From: Symbiodinium natans
Lineage: Eukaryota > Sar > Dinophyceae > Suessiales > Symbiodiniaceae
Assembly (NCBI GenBank): GCA_905221605.1
Contig: CAJNDS010002078.1
Coordinates: forward strand, 306,001 to 370,000
Length of the DNA: 64,000 bases
Direction of reading: 5' to 3'
Shown here piece by piece: positions 47,017-58,620 of the stretch. The position numbers and the translations under genes are program-made. Under the pieces are notes generated by a model. It saw nothing but the letters and a program-made list of their open reading frames with translations, was not told the origin of the DNA and searched no databases. The stretch's first letter is position 1. The number at the start of each line of letters is the position of its first letter.

Positions 47017-47183
47017 ATCACGCGGCGTCCTTTGAACCAGGGACATTGCAACACCTTGGGTCCTGTGGCTATGGGTCCTATGGCTTGCCCTTCACACTGC
47101 CTCTTGGCTTCGACGGCGTGCCCTGCGAGCACCTTGAGGCCTGTGCCCGCGCTGCCGAAGGCGCCGTGGCTGCGACTGAGAGA
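47017..47183 (+). CDS. Candidate exon, possibly 5' part of the Rieske gene
   Basis: After CCTTGCAG the frame reads DHAASFEPGTLQHLGSCGYG, SYGLPFTLPLGFDGVPCEHL and EACARAAEGAVAATE, then enters a (GA)n run. Clearly protein-like. It could encode the N-terminal extension of the oxygenase downstream or a separate protein; the phase to the next certain exon (47716) was not established. Confidence 0.45.
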
Positions 47184-47715
47184 GAGAGAGGCCCACGGCC
47201 CGTCCAGCCGCCTGCGAAAACCGCGGGCACGGCAGCAAACGACAGACACGGGACTCTCGCGCCCTTCGGGGCGGCTCCCCTCTGGGGGGCCTAGCGTGTG
47301 GAGAGAGAGAGAGAGAGAGCCAGCCTGTGTTCTTATGGTTTAGTTCCAAGTCTAAGTGGTTCCTGACATTTCCCGAGATGCCGGCTCAGGGGATGCCCAA
47401 AGCGGCTCCTGGCCTTTGGCAAAACCCTGGCAAACTGGCTCTGGCCGGCAGCTTGCTGGTGAAGTGGCTCGGCCTCTCACACACAACTCACAGCCAGGTG
47501 GTCAGACAGATGTTCTCGGGAACTTATCGTGTTTCACGCTCTAAAGGGTGGAAGATCTTGAATATCACTTGTGCAAATGGGGCTGGCGGCCAGTCTCAGG
47601 TGCGGGCTCCGCCGAAAGCCTGGACCTGTCCTCTTCCTGCGATCAGTGCAGGAACTCGGTTCAACTTGGTTGGTTCGGTTGTTCGGTGGGCTTCGGAGTA
47701 TAGCCTAGGCCCTAG

Positions 47716-49419
47716 GCGATGCCTTGTCGCTGAAGGCACATGCCGCGGCACTCGATGACACCACAGCTATCTATGCTAATGCCTGGTATCCTTTGTGCTT
47801 CACCAACACCACGGACAGGCAGGGCCAGGAACGATCTTGTCTTCTTCATTCTCCTTCCATTCACCCTAGCTACATGGCGCAATGAATTTGAAATGCAAGG
47901 TCCAGGCCTCACAGCATCGAAGTTTGCGGCGCCAGTGTTGTTTTCTGGCACGATGGATCCCAGTGGCGCGCGGCCCTTGATGAGTGCCCACATCGATGCT
48001 AGGCAGCAGATGTCAATAGCAAGAGTCGGCACGCAGCATCTCCTGTGGCTGCTTTTTGAGGGCCGCCTTTGTGTCGCGACTGCCTAGTGAGCCTGGTGAC
48101 TGGGCGCGCATGATACAGGCGCAGCACGGCTATCTGAAGGGCGCATCCGGGAGAACGGAGACATTGAGTGCCCATACCATGGTTGGTCGTTCGAAGGCTC
48201 GCGTAAAACACAGGATTCAACTGAAGACCGTGGCGGTGTGTGGCACTGCATCGGCACTGTTGCAGGTGGAACTGGCCGCTGCTCTCGGCTTCCCCAAGCA
48301 GACGCTCCGGATCGCTTGACGGAGGCGGCGCGTGCCCCCTGGCCCGAGACTGCGCTCAATCCCAAATCATCTCGCATCGGTCCCGACCGTCCCGATGACC
48401 CTTGCCGTTCGACCTGCCAGTAAATCATGTCTGCTTGTCGAGGGTTCGCTTTCACAGCATCCGCCTTCGGCAGCCAAGGCTTGCGCAACCATTCTGCCGG
48501 CTGAGGAACGCCATGGCTTGCTGTTTGCTTGGGCCGTCTTCTGGCAAAGGTGATGGCTTCCACCGATGATACGATGGTGTTGTGACAGTAGTGGGGCAGG
48601 AAGATGAAACAAGATGAATCCTGACGCCGACTCAGGCTCCTCTTTTCGGCTCTGCAGAGCCCCCCGACGCTGCCTCTTTGGATGCTGTCTCTTGCAAGGC
48701 TGGCTGCACACAGGCGGTTTCACATTGTTTCATGCTACTGTCCTGCTGGATCCCTGACCACAGGACGTGTTCGCCACTCCAGGCGTGAAGTACGTGGATT
48801 ACTCACGGGACCTTCCCATGGATTTGCCCACGGTGATGGAAAACGTGTTGGCCAGCTCCTGAGCCTGTCAGATGTGAAAGAGAATTATGTCCGAGAGACC
48901 ATGCACGCAACGTTGGCCTGAGCCAAGTGCATGGATCCTCGCATTGCAGCGCTGCGTATGCATGCATTCTCTTGCAAGTGCACTGGTGCCCCTCTGCGTT
49001 CTGCACAGATATGCAGGATCCCTCTCATCTTCCCTTTACGCACCATGACACGATCAGCAAACGCGCGGATCTCGGGAAAGTAATTGCACGTGCACCTGGG
49101 ATGGCGGATGCTTGCGGTTTCTACCCTCTGTCCACGCAATCTGAGGTGACAAAGCCGCTCCTGTTCCGATCAAGATGGAAGGGCCGCCAACTGCCAAAGG
49201 TGAGCCTGCATCATTTCAACATGGGCACACAGAGTTGCAAGACAAAGGGCAGCAAGTGCCCCTGCAAGCAGGATGGCAGATTCACAGCTGCTGCTGCTGC
49301 TCCTGGTTCTGCTGCCGCTGCCGCTGCCGCTGCCTGCCGCTGCCGCTGCTGCTGCTGCTGATGCTGATGCTGATGCTGATGCTGCTGATGTTGCTGTTCT
49401 TCTTGTTCTTCTTGTTGTT

Positions 49420-49464
<45 letters not shown>

Positions 49465-51083
49465 CTCGTCCTCCTCGTCCTCGTCCTCCTCGTCGTCGTC
49501 CTCCTCCTCGTCGTCGTCGTCGTTCGTCGCGGTCGTGGTTGCTGTTGCTGTTGTTGTTCTTGTTCTTGCTCTGGCTGTTGTTTTGTGCTGCTTCTAGCAA
49601 CAAGCTCGCAGAGGTTTCCGCGGCGCACGGGTCACGACAGCTCCTGGTGCAGTGCCCCTTGGCTCTGGATTCGTTCCACATTGCAGCGTTCGTGTGCAAT
49701 ATCAGTTTTGGGAGCTGCAGGGCAGGGAGAAATCACAAGCTAACTTTCAGGATTTGACAGGTAAATCATCAGGGTCCAGGCCTCATGGTTGGACCTCTGC
49801 AGGTGTATGTAGTCTCATTTATGTCTGGGTCTATGGAGGTGTCTAGAACAGGTGGAGAGAGAGGAAAGCAGATGCCTGAAACAATCGAGCTCGCATTTTT
49901 TCTCTGCCTCAATATGGAGCCCGCCAATGATTCTTCGTAAGATCGAGTGCCTTCGAGACAAGTGTACTGTAAGGTCGTTCGTTTCTCCAAACCATGCAGC
50001 TTGGCAGAAGCAACCCCAGACCCAAATGAAGGGTCGTCTTTGCCGTTTCAGCTTATTTTAGTGGCACCTGCACCCCATTCGCAGCATATGCAGCAGTTTT
50101 CAGTCACATGAAACCCTTACGGGGCTCATCAGGAGGGCCATCAAAGTGCCGGGAAGCGCTTCTTCCACAGTTCCAGGTGCTCGCTTTGACCTCGCGGCCT
50201 GAATCGTACCGAGACTGGAACATTGTCTACGTAACTCCGGCACGGCCTGGCTGTTGTCGAGCCATGGCTGCAAAGACAAGGTGCAATGCGCCAGTCCCTA
50301 AGTTGAAGACATCATGCGAGAACCCACTGAATCCAAGGAATCTTCGCTCCTCCGCTGCAACAATAGCGTTTGTGCAAGTTTCCTTTCTCGTACAATGAGC
50401 TGGGGAGCATGTGCATCTACAAAGGGGCACCTCCGGCTGAGGTTCGCGTGGTTTTCGAGGTCTCGAAGATTGCTCCACCACTGCGCTTCGTCTTTGAGTA
50501 TGCCTTCTCACCTGCTCTCCCGGAACCTTGGCAGCCCCGGGGAAGAATTCTCTTTTTTGGCTCCTTGGAGAGTGCCACACGTGCCGAGTATGTCATGCTC
50601 CGACGAGGCTTTCTTCACACATCTTTCCAACCACAAAGTCCTCGAGGACTTTGACCCTTCCTCCGCCGTTCCGCCGAAACAGTCAAAGAAGTCAAAACTT
50701 GGGAATCGGTGTCGGCGTGAGCGCCAGGATGACAACATCTTCTTGCACTTTCAAGGTGAGACCTTGGCGCCTGAGGGCATCCAGGCCCACTTCATGCGAA
50801 ACTCAATCGACCATCTCTGCGTGCGATCTTCGTGCAAGTCAGCGAGCAGGATGGCAGCTGGCGAGATCGACTGATGCTCGGCTCAATCAGACCCCACCTT
50901 TCCCTGGTCAGGACAGTGCAGGCGTACCGCAGCAGGAATGTAGCAAGTACAGGACTTGTGGCAGCAGCAGTGAGGTACATGCCAACGAGTGCTGACGCAG
51001 CTGTGATACACTACCATCGCTGGTTGGAGCAGTTCTCTTCAGGCCCATGCTCTGATCAAATGGTGCGGATATGTTTATTATGA
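47716..51083 (+). CDS. Rieske oxygenase, pheophorbide a oxygenase (PAO/TIC55-like) family
   Basis: A non-heme oxygenase with a Rieske [2Fe-2S] cluster and a mononuclear iron site. Exons: 47716-47818, 47906-47994, 48119-48196, 48266-48333, 48479-48535, 48636-48698, 48764-48850, 49017-49062, 49146-49199, then 50176 to about 50262, 50608-50646, 50728-50755, 50839-50868 and 50971-51083 (TGA). Spliced motifs: NAWYPLCF; Rieske CPH-x17-CPYH; RLPQA; RACAT; GLLFAW; iron site MENVL/DPSHLPFTHH (D-x2-H-x4-H); C-terminal NIVYVTPARPG, HLSNHKVLE/DDNIFLHFQ, DGSWRDL and YMPTSADAAVIHYHRWL. Relatives act on chlorophyll catabolites or in the plastid inner envelope; the substrate here is unknown. The 49.2-50.18 kb part of the domain is unresolved (a weak exon may lie at 49.88-49.96 kb), as is the 5' start. 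Donors mix GC, GA and GT. Confidence 0.88.
49290..49575. repeat. Compound triplet repeat (CTG, GAT, TCC, TCG)
   Basis: Imperfect GCTGCC, then TGCTGA, TTCTTG, CGTCCT and TCGTCG units form about 280 bp of trinucleotide repeat. It lies in an apparent intron of the Rieske gene. Poly-Leu/Ser/Val or Arg/Thr frames over it are artefacts. Confidence 0.93.
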
Positions 51084-52964
51084 ATCAGTTCATGTCCCTT
51101 GTGCTGGCATTCGTCCCCATTATGGACACATGCTCTTAAACTGTCTAGAGGACACCCAAGCCTGCACTGAATACACGTGAGTACACGAACTCGATCAAGC
51201 TTTGAAGCATCGGCGCAATCACGAATGCTTGTTTTGCACCACATGCCGGGCGGAGGTGGCGTTACCTGGGCTCGACAGCGCCTTTTCGATGCAATTCAGA
51301 GTCGGTCGCGAGCAAAAAGTTGAGAATGTTGTGGGTATGAAGTGGGCCCGGGGCCTTTGCTCGATATTGGGTTTGTGATGCAGCCCTTACTCTTTGCCAC
51401 GAGCTCCTCCCCTGCCCTGAACGATGTTCAACTGAGATCCGGGACATGCGTATGAAACAAGTTGGTGAGACGTTTTTTTTTTTGGGGGGGTGGGGAGGGG
51501 CGACATATGCCTATCTTGAGGCAAATAGATATGCACAGGAAGCCCATACTATCCCACACTGTAGAAGAACATGCCAACAGTCTCTGGTTGCTGTGAGACC
51601 TTGGAACCCTATAAATAGCAGATCTCAAAGGGGCCTTCGCCAGGTGAGCGCAGGCTTTGGACCAACAAGCTTGAGCTCCTGGAGCGGCTTCATTCCCACA
51701 CGGTGCCTTGACAAGTTGTCAGAGTAGAGCAGATGGGAGGGAGAGAGAGAAAGAGAGAGAGTCTGCTTCAACAACATACCTCACAGCAGAACGAAAGAAG
51801 GCCGGAAGTACACGGGGCGATGCAGCACTACGTTGTGAGTGTTTGGTAGAGCTACTGATAGGGGATATGCAGGGCAAAGTGCATCACCTAGCGTGTTCCC
51901 GGCCGGTTCGGACGCAAGTGTCGCTTGGACTGGACGTGTGCCTGGGCGCGCCTAGTGCGCGAGGGGCGGTGACGCCGCCCATGCCCCGTAGAAGAAGAAG
52001 AGTCTGCACAGGGGGTTCGTCCCTCAAGCTCCAAGAAAGAAAGAAGGCAAGAAAGAGAGAGGTGTACTACGACCCGGGGAGATTTCTAGTTATCAGGGAA
52101 GACGCTTGTTCGGTGATTGTTGGGGGAATGCTGGCACTGGCATTGGCCAGCAGTAAGCGGGGCCGAGTCACAAGTCGGTTCGGCACGCTTGTGCGCTGGG
52201 GGTCCTTGTGGCCCCCAGGCCCAGCAGAAGAAGAAAAAGAAGAAGAAAAGGTGCATTGTGTGATCTATTCGGGGGCACCCTTCCCGCCCCCGCGTACAGC
52301 ACAGATGCTTTCTCCGTCTTTTCGTTCCGTTTCACTCCGACCGTGACGTTTCGGCCGCTCCCGTCACCTTCCTTGGCCTTCAAGCCCAGCAGCAGGAAGA
52401 AGCATCAACGTCAGAAGAAGAAAGAGATAGAGAGAGATTGCGACATTCGTGCGAGGCCCCCTGTTTCACTCCATAGACCTCTTAATTGCTCGGGCCATCT
52501 GGGAGACGCCCACCGGGGTTGAGCGAGAAGGAAGGAAGGAAGGACAAGTTTCTGTCGGGGTGTGATTACGACTGAAGGCGGATGCAGAGCCCAATCGGCT
52601 TGAGTTTCTGGCAGATTCTAGCACGAGCTTTCAGCATCAATAGTCAGTTTCAAGCCATTGGCCATATGTAGTCGCCAGGAATCTCTCGCATTAGGGGGCA
52701 TACTTGCAACAACCAGCCGGAAGGAATACGATGATGTCAACATTGCAGCGGCCTGCTGAATCATCGGATATCATTGGTGAACCACTTTGTTCCTAGAAGT
52801 CGCTGCATGTGAGGCCTCCTGTACGCGGTTCGTGCAAACCTGACTCTGCGCAAGCGGGGTAAACTAGTCCCACAAGACATCGCGAGACCATATAATTCAT
52901 CTAATGCGCCTTGTGCCTTTATGCCTTTATGCCTATGCACACCGCGCGAGGCTCGGGGATGCAG
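51084..52964. other. No gene recognised; GA-, G- and AAG-rich patches
   Basis: Contains a T/G-rich run at 51472-51498, a (GA)n patch at 51738-51762 and AAG-rich patches at 51990-52000, 52030-52055, 52226-52250 and 52395-52435. A 212-codon frame at 51708-52346 is of low complexity and I do not call it. Confidence 0.4.
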
Positions 52965-53494
52965 TCTGACATGGCAGCGTTGTGGCCGAAGCAGTCGTGC
53001 CAGGAGCACTGCGACAGCTGCACACGTGCTCTCCACACGGCGCGCGCAGTGGGGAAGCTGGCTGAGCTGGCCGTGCCTTTGCCTCAAGTGGAAACTTAGT
53101 CAACAAAAGACCCGAGGATGCAAGCTGACAAGCCGGAGCCGGTTGCAGTTTGGAGCTTCATAACTGTGCACACCGTGGTTGTGGCACTGCGATACTAGGA
53201 CAGATATCTGAACTTGAGACGTCAATTCGGTTCAGTTTTAGACAGCCCGAAAGGTGCTGCTGGGTGTGTTGGGAATCTCTTTGTTCCCGGACTTTGCATG
53301 GCCTTTGGCGGTGCTGACTCTTCTGAGCTACGTGGTGAAGCAGGTGCCAGCTGAGAGGCTCCGAGAGATGCACCGAGGGAAGAAGGGATGTAATCTCTGA
53401 CCAGGCATGCGGCAGCCTGGAGCAGCAGCTCATCGTGGGAGAGTACCCTCCTCCCAGGAACAAGCGCCCGATTGACTTGCTGAACCTGGGTTGA
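52965..53494 (+). CDS. Small membrane protein, three 3' exons
   Basis: Exons 52965-53087, 53242-53343 and 53405-53494 (TGA) join in phase 0 throughout, with GT donors. The first reads SDMAALWPKQSCQEHCDSCT and RALHTARAVGKLAELAVPLP, with a C-x3-C-x2-C cluster. The second is TARKVLLGVLGISLFPDFAW followed by PLAVLTLLSYVVKQ, one hydrophobic segment long enough to cross a membrane. The third is ACGSLEQQLIVGEYPPPRNK and RPIDLLNLG. The start lies upstream and was not found. No family recognised. Confidence 0.6.
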
Positions 53495-54281
53495 CATTCG
53501 CCAGAAAGAGCATTTCTGCAGCTCTGCCAAAACAATGTTGTACAAAGAGGGTTAAAAGTATCCTCGGCTGGTCCCAAAGTCAGGGCCGAAGAGGTACGCG
53601 AAAGGAACAAAATGCAAGGCTGAGAGAGCAAACTCGATCGAACTGTGTCCCTGTCTCTTTGTGTGCTCCTGTATTTCCCGTCCCTGTGTGTGTCTGGAAG
53701 CCTGTTTGCATAGGTTCTGTGAGTGCATTGTTTTCACAGGGGGCACCGAGCGAATATGTGGTCGGTGCCCAACAGAATCACGACACTTTGTCTGTGAAAC
53801 CGTGGTCTTAGGCAGCGACTGAACCAGACAGTCATGTCATGTTTACGCAGCTGCATTGCAGTTGCTTTTCCTGCACTGCTTGTGTTTGCAAGCAGCGCGT
53901 GAGCATGATGCATGAATCCATGAAGATTTCTTAACAAACGCATTCGTGGGGCAGCAATTGTGTGTGTGGAGATCCTGCGCAGATCCGCATGCCCAGCTGT
54001 TTCGGCTCCTCGTTTCGTGAGTCGACAGTGGTTTAGGCAGACAGGGCAGCCCCACATGTGTTTTTCTAGGGCCCTAGAGTCAAGGGAAATCGCTTTGCAC
54101 CTGTGCCTTAAACTCTTCAACCGTAAAAGCCCCACGTCCTTCTCCTACTCCGACCTAGCCGCGAAGCCAACCGAAGCTTTCTCACGGAATCAACAAGCAA
54201 ACCCAGCAAATTGCATTCTAGCTTACCAGCTTCGCTTTGCGGACTCACAGCAGGCTCATTGCTTCGACCCTTTGCCGAGCC

Positions 54282-57200
54282 ATGGACCAAAAAAAGGAAA
54301 AGAAAGCAGGCAAAGACAAGGCGGAGAAGAAAGCCAAAAAGGAAAAGAAGGAAAAGAAGGACAAGAAGGACAAGAAGTCCAAAAAAGAAAAGAAGCATCG
54401 GGACCAGCCTTCCGAGGATTCTGCAGAAAAGCCCCCTGCAAAGGATGGTCAGGCATGTGAGTTTCGCTGCATGAGTGTGGGGTGCAGGGACCAATCAAAT
54501 CGCTGCGCAGGCCAACGACGCCGCTATGGAGGACTTCCAGGGCCACAGCTGGGAGCTTCTATGTAGCCTGCTTTTTTTTAAGCAAGTTAGGCCTGCTGCT
54601 TGCAATTGGAGTACATCATCCTTTCGTCTTTTCTTCCAAGAAGGCGTCCTCATTCATCCACAGCATTGTCACATCGAATATGCAAGTCCATACGGCGGGG
54701 GGTGGGGGGGGGTGGGGGGGTGGGGACCTTAATTCTGGCACGCCGAAGGGGTCATTTTGACATCTTTTGACACGTGGACAGCAGACACGGTCCATCGATG
54801 TTCGTCCAGACTAACGTGCTGGTCTCTCCACGGATTGCCTGTGAAGTCGGAGTTCGCAGGAAGCGCTGTTTGGCGATTCCGAGAAAGAGGAGGCGTGCAG
54901 CTGGAAGCATGATTACCTGAAAACTATGGAAAACTGAAGCAGAGTCTATGTCTTCGGTTACCAAGCCAACTTAGTGGCCTTGCTTCTCCCTCCGAGGAGA
55001 AGCAGAAGGCACCCTTGCCAGTCAAAGTGGCCCCCAGAGATGACACGGAGGCGGTTCATTTGCTTTCAGCGATTCCTGGCGCAGGGACAAAGATGAGGTG
55101 ATAGTAGCATTTGACAAATGACAACTCGCATCCTTTGACGTCTTGTCTGGAGTATACCTGGACCTGTTACTGCCAAGGCAAGTAGAGCCGCATATGCCCC
55201 GACTAGCTAAACTGTTGTCTTGCTGCAGAACCTCATGGACGAAGTGGAGATGGAAGTGGCGAGGGACAAGCAGACAACAAATGGAACGAAGGCAGAGGAG
55301 AAGAAAAACAAAAAAGAGAAGAAGCTCAAAAAGGATAAAGCCAAGAAGGACAAGAAAGACAAAAAAGAGAAGAAACGGAAGACCTCGGCTTTCCTCGACG
55401 CGCCCTCCAATATCGTTGAGCACAACGAGCCGGAGAATGCGACTCCCCCAGACAAGGCGCTTTCTGGGAATCTGTTGAGCAGTGAAACAAAGGTATATTC
55501 AAGATTGTTCAAGTGATCTAAGCTTAGAAAGCATAGAAAGGGGTAGAAAGCTCCAGCCATAATCAACGTAGCCAGCGCGCGCTCCTGTCACATTGCCTTA
55601 CAGTGCTTGTTGAACGTGATGCCCACCAGGAAGTTGTCGAGGAGGATGACATCTTCGGGAGGTTTGGGCTGGACGATGCGAGCGACCACGAGCAAGCGTC
55701 GGAGCGGGCTGCAGAATTTTTGTTCAGCATGTTGCTGTGGCTGCTATGGCAAGCCATGTCCAGAGATGTGAGCAGACTCAGCTTTCGGACTGTTCGATTT
55801 GGCATTCCTGTTCGAGAGACATGGGTACACCACTATGCGTGTAGCCTAGACTGGAGTATGTTTGAACCCTTACAGTCATTACAGTCTGTATCATGCAGCC
55901 ATGTCTGGGGGTGAGGAGGTCGCGCCCAGCAGCGTGGGCGGGAACTTGACTATGGGATCAGTGGGATCTCCGCGGGCTGCTGGTCTTTCGCCAGCTCGCT
56001 CTAGCAGGAGGTGGCTTGCTTGGCAACTGATCAAGGTACGGAAAGAATAGGCTTCATGATTGGTGTCCTCCTCGTCATGGACATCACAGCAAACCTTGCA
56101 CTCCCGTTTAATGAGTCTACCTCAGCCAATTTGAGGTGCAGCTTAACCCGTCGCCCCTGTGCCCCCGGCATTATGCATTTTTCTCCGTGGTGGCGCGCCA
56201 CCCGAAGACTTCACCTGACCACCCTGAAATTTCACTGTCCACAGTTGAGGCTGGGTCGATCACTGAGCCCATCGCCTGCTGCTGGATCCCTCGGCCTTGG
56301 CCGGCGAAGAAGGCAGAAGGGTGTTGCAAAGTTGCACCCAGGTTCGAACATGTTCGAACTTTGTAAGCCTTCTAACGTACTTCGGATGCTTCCTCAGAGC
56401 AATCGCTGCAGGTCGAGCCCTGCACGCGTTGAGGAACAGGCGGGCAGACGTGCCACCCACACAAGATGCACAGCATTGATATTGGGAGATGGTTCAGAGT
56501 CAGAAGTCATTCCGGTGTTCTTGCGCATGATGTTCTTGATGGTCTTTGCAAGCGAATCGCTCTAGACTGAGTGGGCAGGCTGGGGCCTTAAAGGAGCTAT
56601 GTTTGGAATGGCTTAGCAGTGGGATTTCAATTTGGGTGTGGGCTCGTTTGGCTGGGTGTCCGCTGCTTTCACGTGAAGTACGCCGGGGCGGCGCGGCGGC
56701 GGGAATGGAGTTGATCTTGTGCCGCGTGCCGTCAGCTTGGGCAACACATCCCTGCACAGGAGAAGGAGGAGAGCCTCGTCGAGCAGTTGACCCATGCCTT
56801 GGAATCCATCAAGCCGCGGCGAGGCCGGGATGTCAATTTTCTTTGTAGAGCCGCGATGCAACGGTGCAACTTGCTCGGTGGAAAGGGCGAAGGTGCACTA
56901 AGTAGGTGGAGTCCAGGTGGAGTGTTTGCAAAGGGGGACAGAGATCGTAGGACGATGTGCGATGATGAGTTGAAGGCATCATGCGAATGTTGGCCTCCCC
57001 TGGCTGTTTCTCAGGCCTCGTCATCAAAGATGAAGAGGCCCACGTGCACCTTGGTCTGAAATTGTGCTGTTCACAGCTCGCTCCAAACTACTTGTGTTCA
57101 ACTTGTACCATCCCTGTTGTGAACCCTCGGTGGGGTATGCGGCTGCTGGGCAGAAAAAACACGGGCCCTATAGACGATTTTGGGCTGGTGGAAAATATTT

Positions 57201-58101
57201 GGAATTAGTTGCCATTGCGGGTTTGTCCCCAAAACCCACTCCAGCACTTGGCCCCCCCTTCTTCCCCCGTAGTCCGTTAAGTCAATCTGGGGTCGGGCCG
57301 AATGTTTACTTGAAGTTTGGAGAGTGGTTCGTGCAAAATGAAAAGATCATTTCTTCCATGTCCAGGTTTGTCGAGGCATTTGTCAAGAAGATGGAAGGCA
57401 TTGCTGCAGAAGACCTGGAGGAACACCACCAGGGCAGGCCCATGTTGAAGAAGCTGCGCATGCTTCCCGTCGCCGTGGAAGTCATGGAGAAGTTCCAATT
57501 TTCTGATGCTTTCATTGCCTACGGCGGGTGCAAGGTCCTAGCGCTGTGGCTGCAGGATCTCCCCAATGGGCAGCTTCCCTCCGTCCACCTCCGGTCCACG
57601 CTTCTAACTTGTATGGAGCGCTTGCCCATTACCAAAGATGCCCTACGCGACGCAGGTGAACCCCGCCTTGGGCAGGTTGTGGCGAAGCTCCAGAACCATC
57701 CGGAGGAGACCCCTCTGAACCGAAGGCGGGCACAGGGCTTAGTACAGAGATGGTTGCGGCAGATCATGATCCCAGACGAGGCCGACTCTTTGGAGGGTTT
57801 CCTTGCGGAAAGTGATCGGGTGGGTACCATTCCTCGACCGCCACCAGAGACGGAGGAGAGCTTAGCCTTGCAAGAGGAGGAAAGCGCGAAGCGTCTCCAT
57901 CCTGCCATCCCCGTGATCCAGGGCAAAGAGTACGTGATCCAGCCAATCTCCACTGCCCAGCCCATTGTTCGTGAGAAGTTAGGCACGGACACCTACAGAG
58001 GCAAGCTCAACGAAGTCTTGAAAGTCATGTCAAGACCGAACAAGAGGGCTTGGAAGCCTTACTCTGTGTCTGTGGCTGGGAGACAGCTGAATGCCGACTA
58101 A
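54282..58101 (+). CDS. IWS1: Transcription elongation factor IWS1/SPN1
   Basis: IWS1/Spn1 binds Spt6 and elongating RNA polymerase II in the nucleus. Six exons, 54282-54452, 54997-55068, 55229-55478, 55604-55707, 56760-56812 and 57366-58101 (TAA), add to 1386 nt, 461 residues, with no frame break. The ATG has a good context (GAGCCATGG). Residues 1-165 are Lys-rich (KKEKK/KKDKK) in two blocks; an acidic EEDDIFGRFGLDD follows, like the DIFG/DLFG acidic motifs of IWS1. The last exon carries the TFIIS N-terminal domain (RPMLKKLRMLPVAVEVM, WLQDLPNGQLPSVHLRSTLL, GQVVAKLQNHPEETPLNRR, LVQRWLRQI) and the conserved tail KEYVIQPIS ... SVAGRQL. Human and yeast proteins share this order. All five introns can be read as GC-AG. 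The domain exon is certain; the small upstream exons rest on phase and composition. Confidence 0.9.
54698..54726. repeat. G-rich run in IWS1 intron 1
   Basis: Runs of G separated by single T (GGGGGGTGGGGGGGG type), able in principle to form a G-quadruplex on the + strand. Confidence 0.85.
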
Positions 58102-58341
58102 CCTCGACTCGACTAACATGCAGAAAAAATAAGATAGAGAGCTGCAGAGTGCTCAAGACATGCAGGCAGAGCGACCATGGGCATACTTCTGTGGCTAGAT
58201 TCATGCATTGACAGTGGGGTCTGAGCATCGCATCTCCGATCTTATGCTTCTCATGTTGTTGCTCCAAGCATAAGGAGCGAACATCGGACCTGGCCGATGG
58301 CTCCGTGCTTGTTGTCTCCACGAGGCCTCCTCCGTTTCGAA

Positions 58342-58620
58342 CTAGGTCTGCAGGCAGATGCGCTCCCCGTTTCTGGTGAGGGACCCTCCACCCAGTGCAG
58401 CCAGTGCAGCGGACGCCAGCGAGAAGGCCAAGATTAGAATCGAAGTCCGAAGCTTTCTTGGGGTTTCTTCAGAGGGTGCTTTGGACATGGGGAGCACTGT
58501 GTAGCGCTCTGAAGCGCTGTGAAACACGTTGCCGTCTTCTGGCAAGTTAAGAGGGTCCAAGAGATGCTTGGCAATGGACGGCTCGAGGCTTCGAGGCTTG
58601 AGGCGCTCACGTCTCATCAC
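58342..58620 (-). CDS. Possible small signal-anchor protein
   Basis: A 92-codon - strand frame starts MMRRERLKPRSLEPSIAKHL, continues NLPEDGNVFHSASERYTV, has an internal MSKAPSEETPRKLR and then a 20-residue hydrophobic segment TSILILAFSLASAALAALGG before LTRNGERICLQT and TAG. Basic residues before one hydrophobic segment fit a type II signal anchor. A GT site within the Gly stretch could be a donor, in which case this is a first exon. It would converge on IWS1 and diverge from the helicase gene. Confidence 0.4.
   Translation of the reverse strand: MMRRERLKPRSLEPSIAKHLLDPLNLPEDGNVFHSASERYTVLPMSKAPSEETPRKLRTSILILAFSLASAALAALGGGSLTRNGERICLQT

Noticed and set aside
47991-48121. GC donor after CPHR (position 47996) in the Rieske gene
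   Set aside because: It leaves five residues between Arg and SEG and adds a Cys. The GA donor at 47995 gives the usual four-residue spacing (CPHRAARLSEG).
49170-49743. Four long frames rich in Ser, Leu/Val, Gln/Arg or Arg/Thr
   Set aside because: All arise from the compound triplet repeat, which lies in an inferred intron of the Rieske gene.
51708-52346. 212-codon frame rich in Arg, Glu and Lys
   Set aside because: Driven by GA- and AAG-rich low-complexity sequence.
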